DNA of 64,000 nt from an uncultured Nitrospira sp. (GCA_902500825.1 CABVRX010000003.1:1-64000), one strand, 5' to 3'; counted from the stretch's first letter, positions 36,099 through 46,200 are shown. Numbers and translations: made by a program. Notes: generated by a model from the sequence alone, not told the origin.

Positions 36099-37070
36099 TT
36101 GCAATACGTTCATCTCGGTCGCTCAGGACTGAAAGTCAGTCGGCTCTGCCTCGGCACGATGAATTTCGGGCCGCACACGAGCGAGGCGGACAGCTTCGCC
36201 CTGATGGATCGGGCATTGGAACTCGGCGTCAATTTTTTTGATACGGCGAACGTGTACGGTTGGAAGCTCGGTGAAGGCTGGACGGAACAGATCATCGGCC
36301 GCTGGTTTGCGCAAGGGGGAGGCCGCCGGGACAAAGTGGTGTTGGCCACCAAGGTCTACGGTCGCATGGGCGACTGGCCGAATCAGTCGCGCCTTTCGGC
36401 AGTGCACATCAAGCGAGCGTGCGAGGACAGCCTCCGACGGTTGAAGACAGATTGGATTGATGTGTATCAGATGCATCATGTCGATCGAGAGACACCCTGG
36501 GAAGAAATCTGGCAAGCGATGGAGCAGTTGGCCAGAGAAGGTAAAGTGGTGTATGTGGGCAGCAGCAATTTCGCCGGTTGGCACTTGGCCCAAGCGCAGG
36601 AAGTTGCGCGCAGCCGTCACTTTTTGGGGTTGGTGTCCGAACAAAGTCTCTATAACCTTAATGAGCGCACGATTGAACTTGAAGTCATTCCTGCTTGTGA
36701 GGCCTATGGCATCGGTCTGATCCCATGGAGTCCGCTCGGCCGGGGACTGTTGGCCGGTGTTCTGCAATCTGTCGACAGCGGCCGTCGCGCAGATGAGGAC
36801 CTGAAGAAAGAGGTGGCTCAGTCCCGTCTCAAATTAGAAGCGTACGAAGGGCTGTGCGCACGGATTGGTGAAAGCCCGGCGACCGTCGCACTCGCTTGGC
36901 TGCTGCACCAACGAGCTGTCACGTCACCCATTATCGGTCCTCGCACGATGGAACAGTTGGAAGGGGCGATGAAGGCATTGAGCCTTTCCTTGGGCAGCGA
37001 CATCTTGAAACGACTGGACGAGCTCTTTCCTGGTCCCGGTGGAACCGCCCCGGAGTCCTACGCCTGGTAG
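36099..37070 (+). CDS. Aldo/keto reductase
   Basis: The 323-residue NADPH-dependent oxidoreductase of the AKR superfamily starts at a TTG codon (QYVHLGRSGLKVSRLCLGTMNFG). The catalytic tetrad is visible: D in FFDTANVYG, Y in the same motif, K in LATKVYG and H in QMHHVD. The cofactor-binding C-terminal part includes SPIIGPRTMEQLEGAM. Length is normal and the natural substrate cannot be told. No ribosome site is obvious. A GAGCCG/CGGCTC stem near 37196-37213 may end its transcript. Confidence 0.88.
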   Translation: MQYVHLGRSGLKVSRLCLGTMNFGPHTSEADSFALMDRALELGVNFFDTANVYGWKLGEGWTEQIIGRWFAQGGGRRDKVVLATKVYGRMGDWPNQSRLSAVHIKRACEDSLRRLKTDWIDVYQMHHVDRETPWEEIWQAMEQLAREGKVVYVGSSNFAGWHLAQAQEVARSRHFLGLVSEQSLYNLNERTIELEVIPACEAYGIGLIPWSPLGRGLLAGVLQSVDSGRRADEDLKKEVAQSRLKLEAYEGLCARIGESPATVALAWLLHQRAVTSPIIGPRTMEQLEGAMKALSLSLGSDILKRLDELFPGPGGTAPESYAW

Positions 37071-37687
37071 AGCAGTCGCGATTGTTCCTGCTATCTTCAC
37101 CACTATCTGCATGTCTGGCGAGCGGACTGACTTCTCGAACGAGCGAAGCAGAATTCAGAAGCTGTTTCCCCCGGTATAACCGCTACGCTTATGCCGAGCC
37201 GGCCGTTCGGCTCTGGCCCTAAGACATTGGTCCCTAGACCTGGTTCTCCATTCGGGAGCTGTTTTTCTGCTTCTAAGCCCTTGACAGAAACGAAACCTCG
37301 CTCCTGTTGCTGAGAGCAGTCATCCCCAGAAATGTGATGAACCTGTGGATAGTGATCCGAATGACGGCAATAACCTGGGCATAACAGCAAGCAAGGGGAT
37401 TACGTCAAGGCATATTCCTAGGAATATGCAAGAACGTAAGGAACGTGTGCCGATCCACCTATTACTTGTAGACCTTCCGTTAGGGGGCGGATGCCTAAAA
37501 AATAGGCGATTTGATAAATATGCACGCCATTCGCCCCATCTTTCCCGCAAAAAGCAACTTGTTCACAAGGTTATCCACAGAAGATGGGGAATGTGAATGC
37601 ATGAATTTTCATGCCAGTTTGACTGATAATTCGTTTTTCACGGGATTGGTTAGGAATGGGATAGAAGAGAGGCGGTAACGGCTACTG
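37071..37687. other. 617-base non-coding region with DnaA-box-like sites and a 20-bp palindrome
   Basis: No convincing gene is present. It holds a perfect DnaA-box match TTATCCACA (37571-37579), near matches TTGTTCACA (37559-37567), TGTGGATAG (37344-37352, reverse) and TGGGCATAA (37377-37385, reverse), an AT-rich stretch at 37494-37522 with the stem GCCTA/TAGGC, and the 20-bp palindrome at 37410-37429. Genes on the left run towards it, which does not fit an ordinary origin. Confidence 0.55.
37410..37429. repeat. Perfect 20-bp palindrome
   Basis: GCATATTCCTAGGAATATGC reads the same on both strands. Such a site could bind a dimeric regulator. It is 260 bases from the 3' ends of two flanking genes that converge here, so it is not in an obvious promoter. 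Confidence 0.75.
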
Positions 37688-38263
37688 TCAGGCGTAGGGT
37701 GGCGCATGACCCAGCTTCCACTTGATGCTGCAACCGATGCTGGGCTGTTGGTTGGTGTCGACCAGCCTGTCGTCAAATACGGCGTGGATGGCGGCACGGA
37801 GATCACGGCCGGTCACCGGTTTATTATTGGCGGGACGACTGTCATCCAATTGTCCACGGTACACCAGTCGTCTGTCACGATCGAAGAGATAGAAGTCCGG
37901 AGTGCAGGCGGCGCGATAGGCCTTGGCAACCTCCTGCGTTTCATCGTGACAGAATGGAAAGGTAAAGCCTAGACGCTGGGCCATCTCTTTCAGCTTGGGC
38001 GGCGCATCGTCCGGGTACCCGACCGGGTCATTACTGCTGATCGCAATGATGCCCAGGTTTGTGTCGCGATAGTCGCGTCCGAGTCTGGCAAGTTCCTGCT
38101 CGATATGGACCACATAGGGACAGTGCCGACAGATGAACATGACCAAGATCGCGGTCTTCTCGGCAAATGAGTCGAGCGAATAGGTTTTCCCACTCACGAC
38201 ATCGCGCAGTGAAAATGGCGGTGCGGCTGTTCCTAGGGGAAGCATGGCGGATGATATTGCCAC
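37688..38263 (-). CDS. Thioredoxin-like / peroxiredoxin-like protein
   Basis: The 191-residue product has an AhpC/TSA-type thioredoxin fold: PLGTAAPPFSLRDVVSGKTYSLDSF, then the active-site region FICRHCPYVVHIEQEL with a CxxC pair, and later AACTPDFYLFDRDRRLVYRGQLDD. This pattern is that of the peroxiredoxin-like redoxin group often found in environmental bacteria. There is no signal peptide, so it is probably cytoplasmic. It is on the minus strand, convergent with the aldo/keto reductase, with an AAGGAGG ribosome site upstream. Confidence 0.85.
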   Translation of the reverse strand: MAISSAMLPLGTAAPPFSLRDVVSGKTYSLDSFAEKTAILVMFICRHCPYVVHIEQELARLGRDYRDTNLGIIAISSNDPVGYPDDAPPKLKEMAQRLGFTFPFCHDETQEVAKAYRAACTPDFYLFDRDRRLVYRGQLDDSRPANNKPVTGRDLRAAIHAVFDDRLVDTNQQPSIGCSIKWKLGHAPPYA

Positions 38264-38446
38264 AATGGCACCTCCTTTCTGATGCTGGTAGGAAGAAGAT
38301 GGCGTATGTTTGAAGTCGCGTCAAGTGGCTGGCGAGTGGTTGCGTTTCTTGCGTCATGGTTAAGAGGGAAGCTATGCTGCCGCACAATTCTTGGATGAAT
38401 GGACAAGCCAGAGATGAATTACACCGTCAATGAAAGGAGGAGGAGC

Positions 38447-39175
38447 ATGCGGGTAGTCCGGCTATTAACGCTGCTGATATTGGGGTTTCCGGTTGTGACG
38501 CTGGCGCACGATGAGACGAAGCCCGAGACGCCGACCCTCACGGTCAGTGAAACCGGGACGGTGACGCAGGCGCCGGATACGGCGTTGGTGACGTTCGGCT
38601 TGGACAGTCCCGGTAAAGTACTCGCCGAGGCGCAGAAGCGGAACAGCGCCGCCATGAGCAATGTTATGGATCGGCTGCGGGACTTACAGATCGACAAGGA
38701 CCGAATCCAAACCTCGTCCTTTACCGTCTCTCCGCAATATCGACCGCCGCCTAAACGCTCCGCCGATGCGCCGCCTGCTCCTCCGGAAATCGTCGGGTAT
38801 GTCGTCAGCAACATGGTGACAGTGGAAATCCGCGCCCTCGATAAGGTGGGGACGGTCATCGAAGAAGTCTTGAAGGCCGGCGCGAACAGCTTTCATGGGT
38901 TGCGTTGGGGATTGCGCGACGAACAGCCGGCACGGCTGAGCGCATTGAAACAGGCTGCGGCCAAGGCACGGGAGAAAGCCGCAGTGCTGAGCGAGGCGCT
39001 GCAGGTGAAACTCGTGCGGGTGTTATCAGTCAGCGAAGGGGGCCATATGATCAGACCAGCCGCTCCGATGGCGCGTATGGCGATGGAGGCGAGCGCAGGC
39101 GACGTGCCAATCTCGCCGGGGGAGATGAAGGTCGAGGCAACCGTGACGCTGGTGTACGAAATCGCCCCAAATTGA
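38447..39175 (+). CDS. SIMPL (DUF541) periplasmic protein
   Basis: The 242-residue product has a signal peptide (LLTLLILGFPVVTLA-HD) followed by a SIMPL domain: TLTVSETGTVTQAPDTALVTFGLDS, IQTSSFTVSPQYRPP and ALKQAAAKAREKAAVLSEAL. Family members such as BP26 form periplasmic oligomers with oxidative-stress links, but the biochemical role is unknown. AGGAGGAGG just before ATG 38447 fixes the start; the frame is open 48 bases further upstream. Confidence 0.88.
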   Translation: MRVVRLLTLLILGFPVVTLAHDETKPETPTLTVSETGTVTQAPDTALVTFGLDSPGKVLAEAQKRNSAAMSNVMDRLRDLQIDKDRIQTSSFTVSPQYRPPPKRSADAPPAPPEIVGYVVSNMVTVEIRALDKVGTVIEEVLKAGANSFHGLRWGLRDEQPARLSALKQAAAKAREKAAVLSEALQVKLVRVLSVSEGGHMIRPAAPMARMAMEASAGDVPISPGEMKVEATVTLVYEIAPN

Positions 39176-39233
39176 AGTGGGCTTTTCTTTGCAGGATTCC
39201 GTGGAGATGCTGCGGAAAGTGACCGAACAGCCG

Positions 39234-39262
39234 TTGCAGAACAGTGGGCTTGGTGCTAGCAT
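39234..39262 (+). promoter_or_regulatory. Candidate promoter of the VapBC-type pair
   Basis: TTGCAG 39234-39239 and TAGCAT 39257-39262 with a 17-base spacer lie 40 bases before the antitoxin start. Confidence 0.4.
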
Positions 39263-39301
39263 TATGCAAGCGTAATCAATCGGACCGAAGGAGGCTTGTG
39301 A

Positions 39302-39538
39302 ATGGCACAGGTTCTTGTTCGAAATCTGAAGGACACAGTCGTGGCGCGGCTCAAGAAGAGAGCCAAGACTCAAGGGCGGTCACTTCAAGCTGAAGTCAAG
39401 ACGATCCTTGAGGAGGCTGCCAAAGAAGGGTCGGCCGACTTCTGGAAGGAAGCCGAGCGCATCCGTGAACGGCTCAAACGGTCTGGGAGGAAATTCAGCG
39501 ACAGCGCCGAGTTAATCCGTGAGGACCGCGATCGGTGA
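39302..39538 (+). CDS. FitA/VapB-type antitoxin (ribbon-helix-helix)
   Basis: The 78-residue product has an N-terminal ribbon-helix-helix (AQVLVRNLKDTVVARLKKRAKTQGRS, then LQAEVKTILEEA), which would bind its own promoter, and a charged C-terminal part that would wrap the toxin. AAGGAGG precedes the ATG. It overlaps the toxin gene by one base. This is the usual layout of FitAB/VapBC modules. Confidence 0.88.
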   Translation: MAQVLVRNLKDTVVARLKKRAKTQGRSLQAEVKTILEEAAKEGSADFWKEAERIRERLKRSGRKFSDSAELIREDRDR

Positions 39539-39957
39539 TGGCGTATATCATCGATGCCAGCGTCATTCTCAAATGGTTCATCCCGGAGGAGCACAGCGAG
39601 CGGGCCTTGCGACTCAAGGACTCCGATGCGCGCCTGCATGCTCCCGCCTTTCTCACGCTGGAGGTCGGTCATGTTCTATCCAAAAAGCGCCGCCGTGGTG
39701 AATTGGCCGCGCAGGATACCGAGGACATTTGGCGGGCATTTCGACGGGCGCCAATCCGTCGGCACGCCGATGAGACGCTGGTGCTAGCCGCATTCGATCT
39801 CGCAAACCACACAAAGCAGAGTTTGTACGACAGCTTGTACCTGGCTCTGGCCATGCAGCTGGACCTGTCATTTTTGACGGCCGATCGCAAATTCTACAAT
39901 GGGCTGCAACACAGCGAGTACCACAGACGGCTGCTCTGGATCGAGGACCTCACATGA
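39538..39957 (+). CDS. vapC: PIN-domain ribonuclease toxin (VapC type)
   Basis: The 139-residue product has the PIN-domain acidic residues: D in YIIDASVILKWF, E in LTLEVGHVL, D in YDSLYLALAMQ and D in FLTADRKFY. VapC toxins cleave specific tRNAs or rRNA when released from antitoxin. All four catalytic positions are intact, so it should be active. Start ATG 39538; a GTG three bases earlier is an alternative. Confidence 0.9.
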   Translation: MAYIIDASVILKWFIPEEHSERALRLKDSDARLHAPAFLTLEVGHVLSKKRRRGELAAQDTEDIWRAFRRAPIRRHADETLVLAAFDLANHTKQSLYDSLYLALAMQLDLSFLTADRKFYNGLQHSEYHRRLLWIEDLT

Positions 39958-40004
39958 AGTGGAAACCCTATTCGGTCTACAAAGAATTCCCGGTGTGGTT
40001 CTAG
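39954..40004 (+). pseudogene. Possible remnant of a type I restriction S-subunit start
   Basis: A 16-codon frame overlapping the toxin stop reads MKWKPYSVYKEFPVWF. Type I specificity subunits often begin with K.KPY..YKDSGV.W. The likeness is short, so this is only a weak hint that another restriction system once lay here. Confidence 0.2.
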
Positions 40005-40053
40005 CGGTGCCCATCCCCCTCGCGCTCCGAGGTCTCAAGCAGGTTGACTGATA

Positions 40054-40075
40054 ACTTGACTCATACTTGACTCAT
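40054..40075. repeat. Tandem 11-bp repeat before the mod gene
   Basis: ACTTGACTCAT occurs twice head to tail (40054-40064 and 40065-40075), with a related GGTTGACTGAT just upstream (40043-40053). The TTGACT cores could act as -35 elements or a regulator site for the restriction-modification operon. Confidence 0.5.
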
Positions 40076-40246
40076 TTTCTCCCATCACCACCGAAATTAG
40101 GGTAACAACGTGCCTCGTTCTACCCCCGTTTCTGCCAGGCACTCAGTAGAGCTTATCGGGCAGGTCCTTCTAGCCGGATGATTTCTTTGAGCTAACAGGG
40201 TATCCTCCGGCGCGGTTCTTGTACCGATCGGTCAAGGATGGTGTGA

Positions 40247-42949
40247 ATGGCCAAGAAAGCCAAGTCTTCGGCAAGGTCGAATCAGACTGCGCCATATAAG
40301 CATCCCGAGGCGAAGAGCCTCATGCGGCCGGAGGTGGGGACGCAGGCGCAGTTCAAGAAGAAGAAACCGCCGAAGACCTACCGCTACGATTCCTCGCTCT
40401 CGCCAGCGCTTGATTGGGATGCCAAGAACCCGGCCCGTGAGCAGGGGGAGACTCTCATCAAGCAGGTCCTCGATGCCAAGAGCCTCGAAGAAGCCAAGGC
40501 TGCCGCGTCCAAGCTCAAGAGTCTCAGCAAGCCGTTTCTAAACTGGGCGGGCAAGGCCGAGCGGCTGTCGTTCGACGTGCCGACCTTGCCGCTCTTCATC
40601 CACGAGCGTCTCTCCACCAAAGCCATCATTGAAACGCTGGCCGGGCATAAGACCGACAGGCAAGAGGATATGTTCTCCCTCTTCGGCGATCCGCAACATT
40701 CCATCACCGATCAGGTATTGAAAGCCTACGAGTATCAGGACAACTGGACGAACCGCATGGTCCTGGGCGATTCGCTCGTCGTCATGAACTCGCTGCTGCA
40801 CTACGAAGGCTTGGGCGGCCAAGTGCAGATGGTCTACATGGACCCGCCCTATGGCGTGAAGTTCGGCAGCAACTTCCAGCCCTTCGTCCGCAAGCGCGAT
40901 GTCTCTCACAACGACGACGAGGACATGACCCGCGAGCCCGAAATGGTCCAGGCCTATCGGGATACGTGGGAACTCGGTCTGCATTCCTATTTGACCTATC
41001 TGCGCGACCGGCTCCTCCTTGCCCGCGATCTCCTCACCCCGAGCGGCAGCATCTTTGTCCAGATCAGCGACGAGAATCTGCACCATGTGCGGGAAGTGAT
41101 GGATGAAGTGTTTGGGGCGGAGAATTTTGTCGCGGTTATCGCGTTCAGGACTGCTGGCAGCTTCGCGACAAATGAAATCAGTCGTAACACGGACTATCTC
41201 CTCTGGTACGCCAAAGACCGCGACCATGTGAAATATCGTCCGCTTTACGTTCAGCGGACTTTGGCTGAAGACGTTGGTCAACGTTACACGCGCATTGAGT
41301 TGCTCGACGGAACTCGACGGATGTTAACCTCAGCAGAGCGGGAGAACTCAAGTGTCATTCCTCTAGGATCAAAGGTGTACCGTCACGATAACTTGACGTC
41401 TCAAGGCGTCAGTCCAAATACGACGGTCGAATTCGATTTTCAGGGTAAGCGGTTTCATCCGGGCAAGAGCAGCCATTGGAAAACTTCGGTCGAAGGTCTG
41501 CGACGGCTTGAAGCGGTAAAAAGGCTTGCGGCACCGACTCCAAATTCCTTGGCTTACGTTCGCTATCTTGATGATTTTGGTTTTACGGAAGTCGCCAACG
41601 TATGGATTGACACACAAACAGGGGCATTCACGGATGAAAAAATCTACGCGGTTCAAACCAACACCAAGGTCATTCAGCGCTGCCTCCTCATGACCACCGA
41701 CCCAGGCGATCTGGTACTCGATCCGACCTGTGGTAGTGGCACGACAGCCTATGTCGCCGAGCAATGGGGCCGGCGCTGGATCACAGCCGATACCAGCCGC
41801 GTGCCCCTGGCGTTGGCTCGACAGCGGCTTCTGACCGCCACGTTCCCTTGGTACGAGTTGAAGAACCAGCAGCGTGGCCCGGCCGGAGGTTTTACCTACA
41901 AACGCAAACAGAATAAGAAGGGCGAAGAGGTCGGCGGGATTGTTCCGCACATCACGCTCAAGTCCATCGCCAACAATGAGCCGCCTGCGGAAGAAGTGTT
42001 GGTGGATCGGCCTGAAGTTGAGAGCGGCATCACGCGCGTGACCGGCCCCTTCTGTGTTGAAGCCACGATTCCTACTCCGGTGGATTGGGAAGGAGATGGC
42101 GTTGAAGATTCCGGTGCCGGTTCCTCAGAAGCCTACGGCTCGTTTGTCGATCGCATGCTGGAAGTGTTGCGCAAGAGTCCTTTGTTGCGGCTCGAAGGCA
42201 ACAAGACCGTTACGCTCAAGAATATCCGTCCGCCCGCCAAGACCTTGTCCTTGTCAGCGGAAGCTCTTGTGGCAAATGGACAAGACAAGCCGGTGGCGCT
42301 AGTGTTCGGTCCGGAGAATGGCTCAGTCAGCGAAAAGCTTGTCTATGAAGCGGCGCGGGAAGCGCACGCCAAGAGCTACGCACATCTCTATGTCGTCGGC
42401 TTTGCCATTCAACCCAACGCGCGGACGCTGGTGGAGAAATGCGCCGAGGTGATGGGCGTGCCCGCCACCTATGTGCAAGCCACGCCGGATTTGATGATGG
42501 GCGATCTGCTCAAGAACATGCGGTCGAGTCAGATTTTCAGCGTCTGCGGCCAGCCGGAGATTCAAGTCAAGAAGCTCAAGAACCCCTCACCCCGGCCCTC
42601 TCCCTCAAAGGGCGAGGGTGTACAGTATCAAGTCGAACTGCTTGGCTTAGACGTGTTCGACCCGATCACAATGGAAGTCGCGCATCGCAGCGGCAACGAT
42701 GTGCCGGCTTGGCTCCTCGATACCGATTACAACGACCTCTGTTTCCACGTCTCGCAAGCCTTCTTTCCCCGCACGAGTGCTTGGGACAATCTGAAGAAGG
42801 CGCTCAAGGGGGAGTACGAAGAAAGCGTGTGGGATCATTTGTCCGGCACCACGAGCGCGCCCTTTGAGGCGGGCGAGCACAGGCAGATTGCCGTCAAAGT
42901 CATCGACGATCGAGGCAACGAATTGCTGGTGGTGAGGAAGCTTGCGTGA
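40247..42949 (+). CDS. mod: Type III restriction-modification methyltransferase (Mod)
   Basis: Mod recognises the target site and methylates adenine. The 900-residue product has DPPYG at 199-203 and the SAM-binding motif DPTCGSGT near 492, the order typical of the beta group, with the target recognition region between (about 290-480). The C-terminal part resembles the long Mod proteins of environmental type III systems. Residues 779-791 (NPSPRPSPSKGEG) are encoded by a REP-like palindrome inserted in frame. A zinc-finger gene and res follow. Its recognition sequence is unknown. Confidence 0.9.
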   Translation: MAKKAKSSARSNQTAPYKHPEAKSLMRPEVGTQAQFKKKKPPKTYRYDSSLSPALDWDAKNPAREQGETLIKQVLDAKSLEEAKAAASKLKSLSKPFLNWAGKAERLSFDVPTLPLFIHERLSTKAIIETLAGHKTDRQEDMFSLFGDPQHSITDQVLKAYEYQDNWTNRMVLGDSLVVMNSLLHYEGLGGQVQMVYMDPPYGVKFGSNFQPFVRKRDVSHNDDEDMTREPEMVQAYRDTWELGLHSYLTYLRDRLLLARDLLTPSGSIFVQISDENLHHVREVMDEVFGAENFVAVIAFRTAGSFATNEISRNTDYLLWYAKDRDHVKYRPLYVQRTLAEDVGQRYTRIELLDGTRRMLTSAERENSSVIPLGSKVYRHDNLTSQGVSPNTTVEFDFQGKRFHPGKSSHWKTSVEGLRRLEAVKRLAAPTPNSLAYVRYLDDFGFTEVANVWIDTQTGAFTDEKIYAVQTNTKVIQRCLLMTTDPGDLVLDPTCGSGTTAYVAEQWGRRWITADTSRVPLALARQRLLTATFPWYELKNQQRGPAGGFTYKRKQNKKGEEVGGIVPHITLKSIANNEPPAEEVLVDRPEVESGITRVTGPFCVEATIPTPVDWEGDGVEDSGAGSSEAYGSFVDRMLEVLRKSPLLRLEGNKTVTLKNIRPPAKTLSLSAEALVANGQDKPVALVFGPENGSVSEKLVYEAAREAHAKSYAHLYVVGFAIQPNARTLVEKCAEVMGVPATYVQATPDLMMGDLLKNMRSSQIFSVCGQPEIQVKKLKNPSPRPSPSKGEGVQYQVELLGLDVFDPITMEVAHRSGNDVPAWLLDTDYNDLCFHVSQAFFPRTSAWDNLKKALKGEYEESVWDHLSGTTSAPFEAGEHRQIAVKVIDDRGNELLVVRKLA
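42584..42618. repeat. REP-like palindrome inside mod
   Basis: CCCTCACCCCGGCCCTCTCC followed by CTCAAAGGGCGAGGG resembles the widespread CCCTCACCC...GGGAGAGGG repeats of bacterial genomes. It keeps the reading frame open and adds about a dozen residues to the protein. Confidence 0.65.
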
Positions 42950-42962
42950 TGAGGAGCAAGTC

Positions 42963-43184
42963 ATGAGATGCCGAGTGTGCGGAGCACCCATGCGAGCGAC
43001 CGTGACGGATTTGCCGTTTAAGCACAGCGACCGATCCATTGTCGTGATCAAAAATCTGCCCGTTCTGCTCTGTGAAAACTGCACAGAATATTCCCTTGAA
43101 GATCCCGTCATGTCGGCAGTTGAGCACATTCTTGATGCAGTGGATGATGCTGCTGAGTTGAGCGTGGTCAAATATGCTGCCTGA
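42963..43184 (+). CDS. YgiT-type zinc-finger protein
   Basis: The 73-residue product has CRVCGAPM at the start and LLCENCTEYSLEDPVMSAVEHILD later, the two CxxC pairs and helix of the YgiT/MqsA-N zinc domain. Such proteins are usually antitoxins of small toxin pairs (with a DUF4258 or MqsR-like toxin). No toxin partner is seen beside it. GAGGAG sits before ATG 42963. It lies between mod and res and is probably co-transcribed with them. Confidence 0.75.
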   Translation: MRCRVCGAPMRATVTDLPFKHSDRSIVVIKNLPVLLCENCTEYSLEDPVMSAVEHILDAVDDAAELSVVKYAA

Positions 43185-43208
43185 GCAAGAGGTCGTCTCT
43201 CTTTGACC

Positions 43209-46200
43209 ATGAGCGGCTACGAAGTTCCGGAACCTATCCTGAATTCCCCGTTCGACGAACCCTCCGAACATTGGCATATCGTGGAAGGCGAAATGCCTGA
43301 ACGGCGGCCGGGCCGCCGTCCGGCGATGTACTTTTATCGCGACCCGAAAGCTAAACCGGAGACGGAAGCCGGACGAGTGGTCGGCACCGCCATTGAACTG
43401 ACGCTCGTCAACCGCATTCGTGAACAGGTGAAAAAGTGGCGACTGGAGGGTTATCCCGGCGTAACGAGAACGACGCTGGAATTGCTGCGCTGGTGGCGAC
43501 GAGACGGGCGGGCGCAGCGGCTCTTCTTTGCGCAGCTCGACGCAGTGGAAACCATCATCTTCCTCACGGAGGCCAGAGCCGACTACCGACAGGGCATTGC
43601 GGTGCCTCAGGAAGAAATCAGCGAGGACAAACGGAACGATGGCTTTGCCGGATTCCAGCGCTATGCCTCAAAAATGGCGACGGGTTCCGGCAAGACCACG
43701 GTGATGGGAATGTTGGTGGCCTGGAGCATTCTCAACAAGGTGAATGACCGAAGCGATGCACGATTCTCCGATGTGGTGCTGATCGTTTGCCCGAATGTGA
43801 CGATCAAGAACCGGCTCCGAGAGCTGGACCCTGAAGGCGGTGAGGCCAGCCTCTATCGCATGCGCGATCTCGTGCCGTCCCACTTGATGCCATCGTTGAC
43901 GCAGGGGCGAGTCCTGGTGACCAATTGGCATGTCTTCGAGCCGCAATCGATGCAAACCGGGGGAGTGGGCGCACGGGTGAATAGAGCCGGGGTCGAAGTG
44001 CGCACGAAGGAAACCATCACCATCAGCTCGAAGACGACCACAGCGCGAGGTACCCGATATCTGACCCTGGAAGATTTCGAACAACAGCTAGCCGCCGGAT
44101 TATTGACGGCGCTCGACGAGGAGCGGGAGAAAGACGGTACATTGAAGAAGGTCAGTGTTGAATCGCGGCGCTATGTCGAAAGCGATACCGCGCTCGTCAA
44201 CCGTATTCTCGGGCGTGAGGTGGGCGGCAAGCAGAACATCCTCGTGATGAATGACGAAGCGCACCATGCCTATCGCATCGTCCGCGCGGAACGAAGCGAG
44301 GAGGAGGACGACCTCTTCGGCGAGGATGAAGAGGCCGAGGACTTTTTCAAGGAAGCCACGGTCTGGATCGACGGACTGGACCGTATTCAAAAGCTGCGCG
44401 GAATCAATTTCTGTCTCGACCTGTCCGCGACACCCTATTTTCTCGGTCGTGTCGGACAGGATACGAATCGGCCGTTTCCTTGGGTCGTCAGCGACTTCGG
44501 GCTGATCGACGCAATTGAGTCAGGCTTGGTGAAGATTCCCCAACTGGCCGTTCGGGACACGACCGGCAAGGATATCCCAGGCTATTTCAATATTTGGCAC
44601 TGGATTTTGCCTCAACTCACTCCAGCGGAACGAGGCGGGAAGAAAGCGAATCCCAAGCCAGAGGCGATCTTGAAGTATGCCCATCATCCTATTGCGATGC
44701 TGGGCGGTCTCTGGGAGAAGGAACGTGAGGATTGGGTGAAGGATCGGGACGATCACCGGCCGCCGGTGTTCATCCTGGTCTGCAAGAACACGCAGATCGC
44801 CAAGGTGCTATACGAGTGGCTGGCCGAAGACAAGGCGCCGACCGGCATTCCACCTGTGAAGCTCGAAGGGTTCAGGAACAACGGTCGGCAAAACACAATC
44901 CGAGTAGATTCCAAGGTCGTGCATGAGTCGGATTCCGGAGAAGCGAAGAACGATGAAGTCCGCTGGATGCGGTTCACGCTCGATACCGTCGGGAAGACTG
45001 CGTGGCCGGCGGACCGGGTGGGCCGGCCGATCTACCCGGATGGCTTCAAGGAACTGGCCGACAAACTTGGGAGACCCGACCATCCGCCAGGACGAGACGT
45101 GCGTTGTATCGTCAGCGTGGGCATGTTGACCGAAGGATGGGACTGCAACACGGTGACGCACATCATCGGGCTTCGCCCCTTCATGTCGCAATTGCTCTGC
45201 GAACAGGTGGTGGGGCGAGGCCTGCGGCGCGCCAGTTATGAAGTCGGTCCCGACGGAAAGCTGACAGAGGAAGTGGCCAAGGTGTTCGGCGTGCCGTTTG
45301 AGGTGATTCCGTTCAAAGCCAATCCTCAAGGCCAGCCGCAGCCGCGCGTGAAGCGATATCATATCCATGCCATTCCTGCCAAAGCTCAGTTCGAGATCAC
45401 GTTCCCGCGTGTGGAAGGCTACACCCAGGCGATTCGCAATAGGGTGACAGTGGAGTGGGGAAGCGTTCCCCCGCTGGTCTTGGAACCGGGCCGGATACCG
45501 CCGGAAGTCGACATGAAGGGCCTGCACGTCAACAATACAGGGCGGCTTTCCCTCAGTGGTCCCGGTCGAATCGATGATGTGACACTCAATGAGTTTCGCG
45601 CGAAGCGGCGGATGCAGGAACTGGTGTTCGATCTAGCCAAGACGCTCGCGCGGGATTATATCGCCCAAAAACAGTGCACAGCCCCCGTGCATCAACTGTT
45701 TCCTCAACTCGCCGGCATCATTCAACTGTATCTCGACAAGAAGGTGGAGGCGCGACCACCCGCCGACAAGAAAGATCTCTTTCTTGCGCCCTACTATGGC
45801 TGGGTTGTCGAGCGATTGCTGGAGGCGATTCGGCCTGATACGTCACAAGGGGAGGCGCCGGAGGTCCCTCGCTATGAAGCGACCCGTGGACCAGGTTCAA
45901 CGGCTGATGTGGACTTTTGGACGAGTCGAGAAGCGCGGGAAGTCATAAAGAGTCATCTCAACTATGTCGTCGCAGACACCAAGCAATGGGAACAGTCCGC
46001 AGCCTATTACTTGGACAAAAGCAGACTAGTCGATGCCTTCGTCAAGAATTCGGGGCTTGGGTTCGCGATTCCGTACCTGCACAATGGCCAGATGCATGAC
46101 TACGTGCCGGATTTCATCATTCGGCTCAAGGCAGACCCCGTGAGCTATCTGATCTTGGAAACCAAAGGGTACGATCCTCTGGAGGACGTGAAACGCGCAG

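Noticed and set aside
37071-37687. Chromosome replication origin
   Set aside because: Genes to the left run towards the region on the plus strand and dnaA/dnaN are not present; kept only as a DnaA-box cluster.
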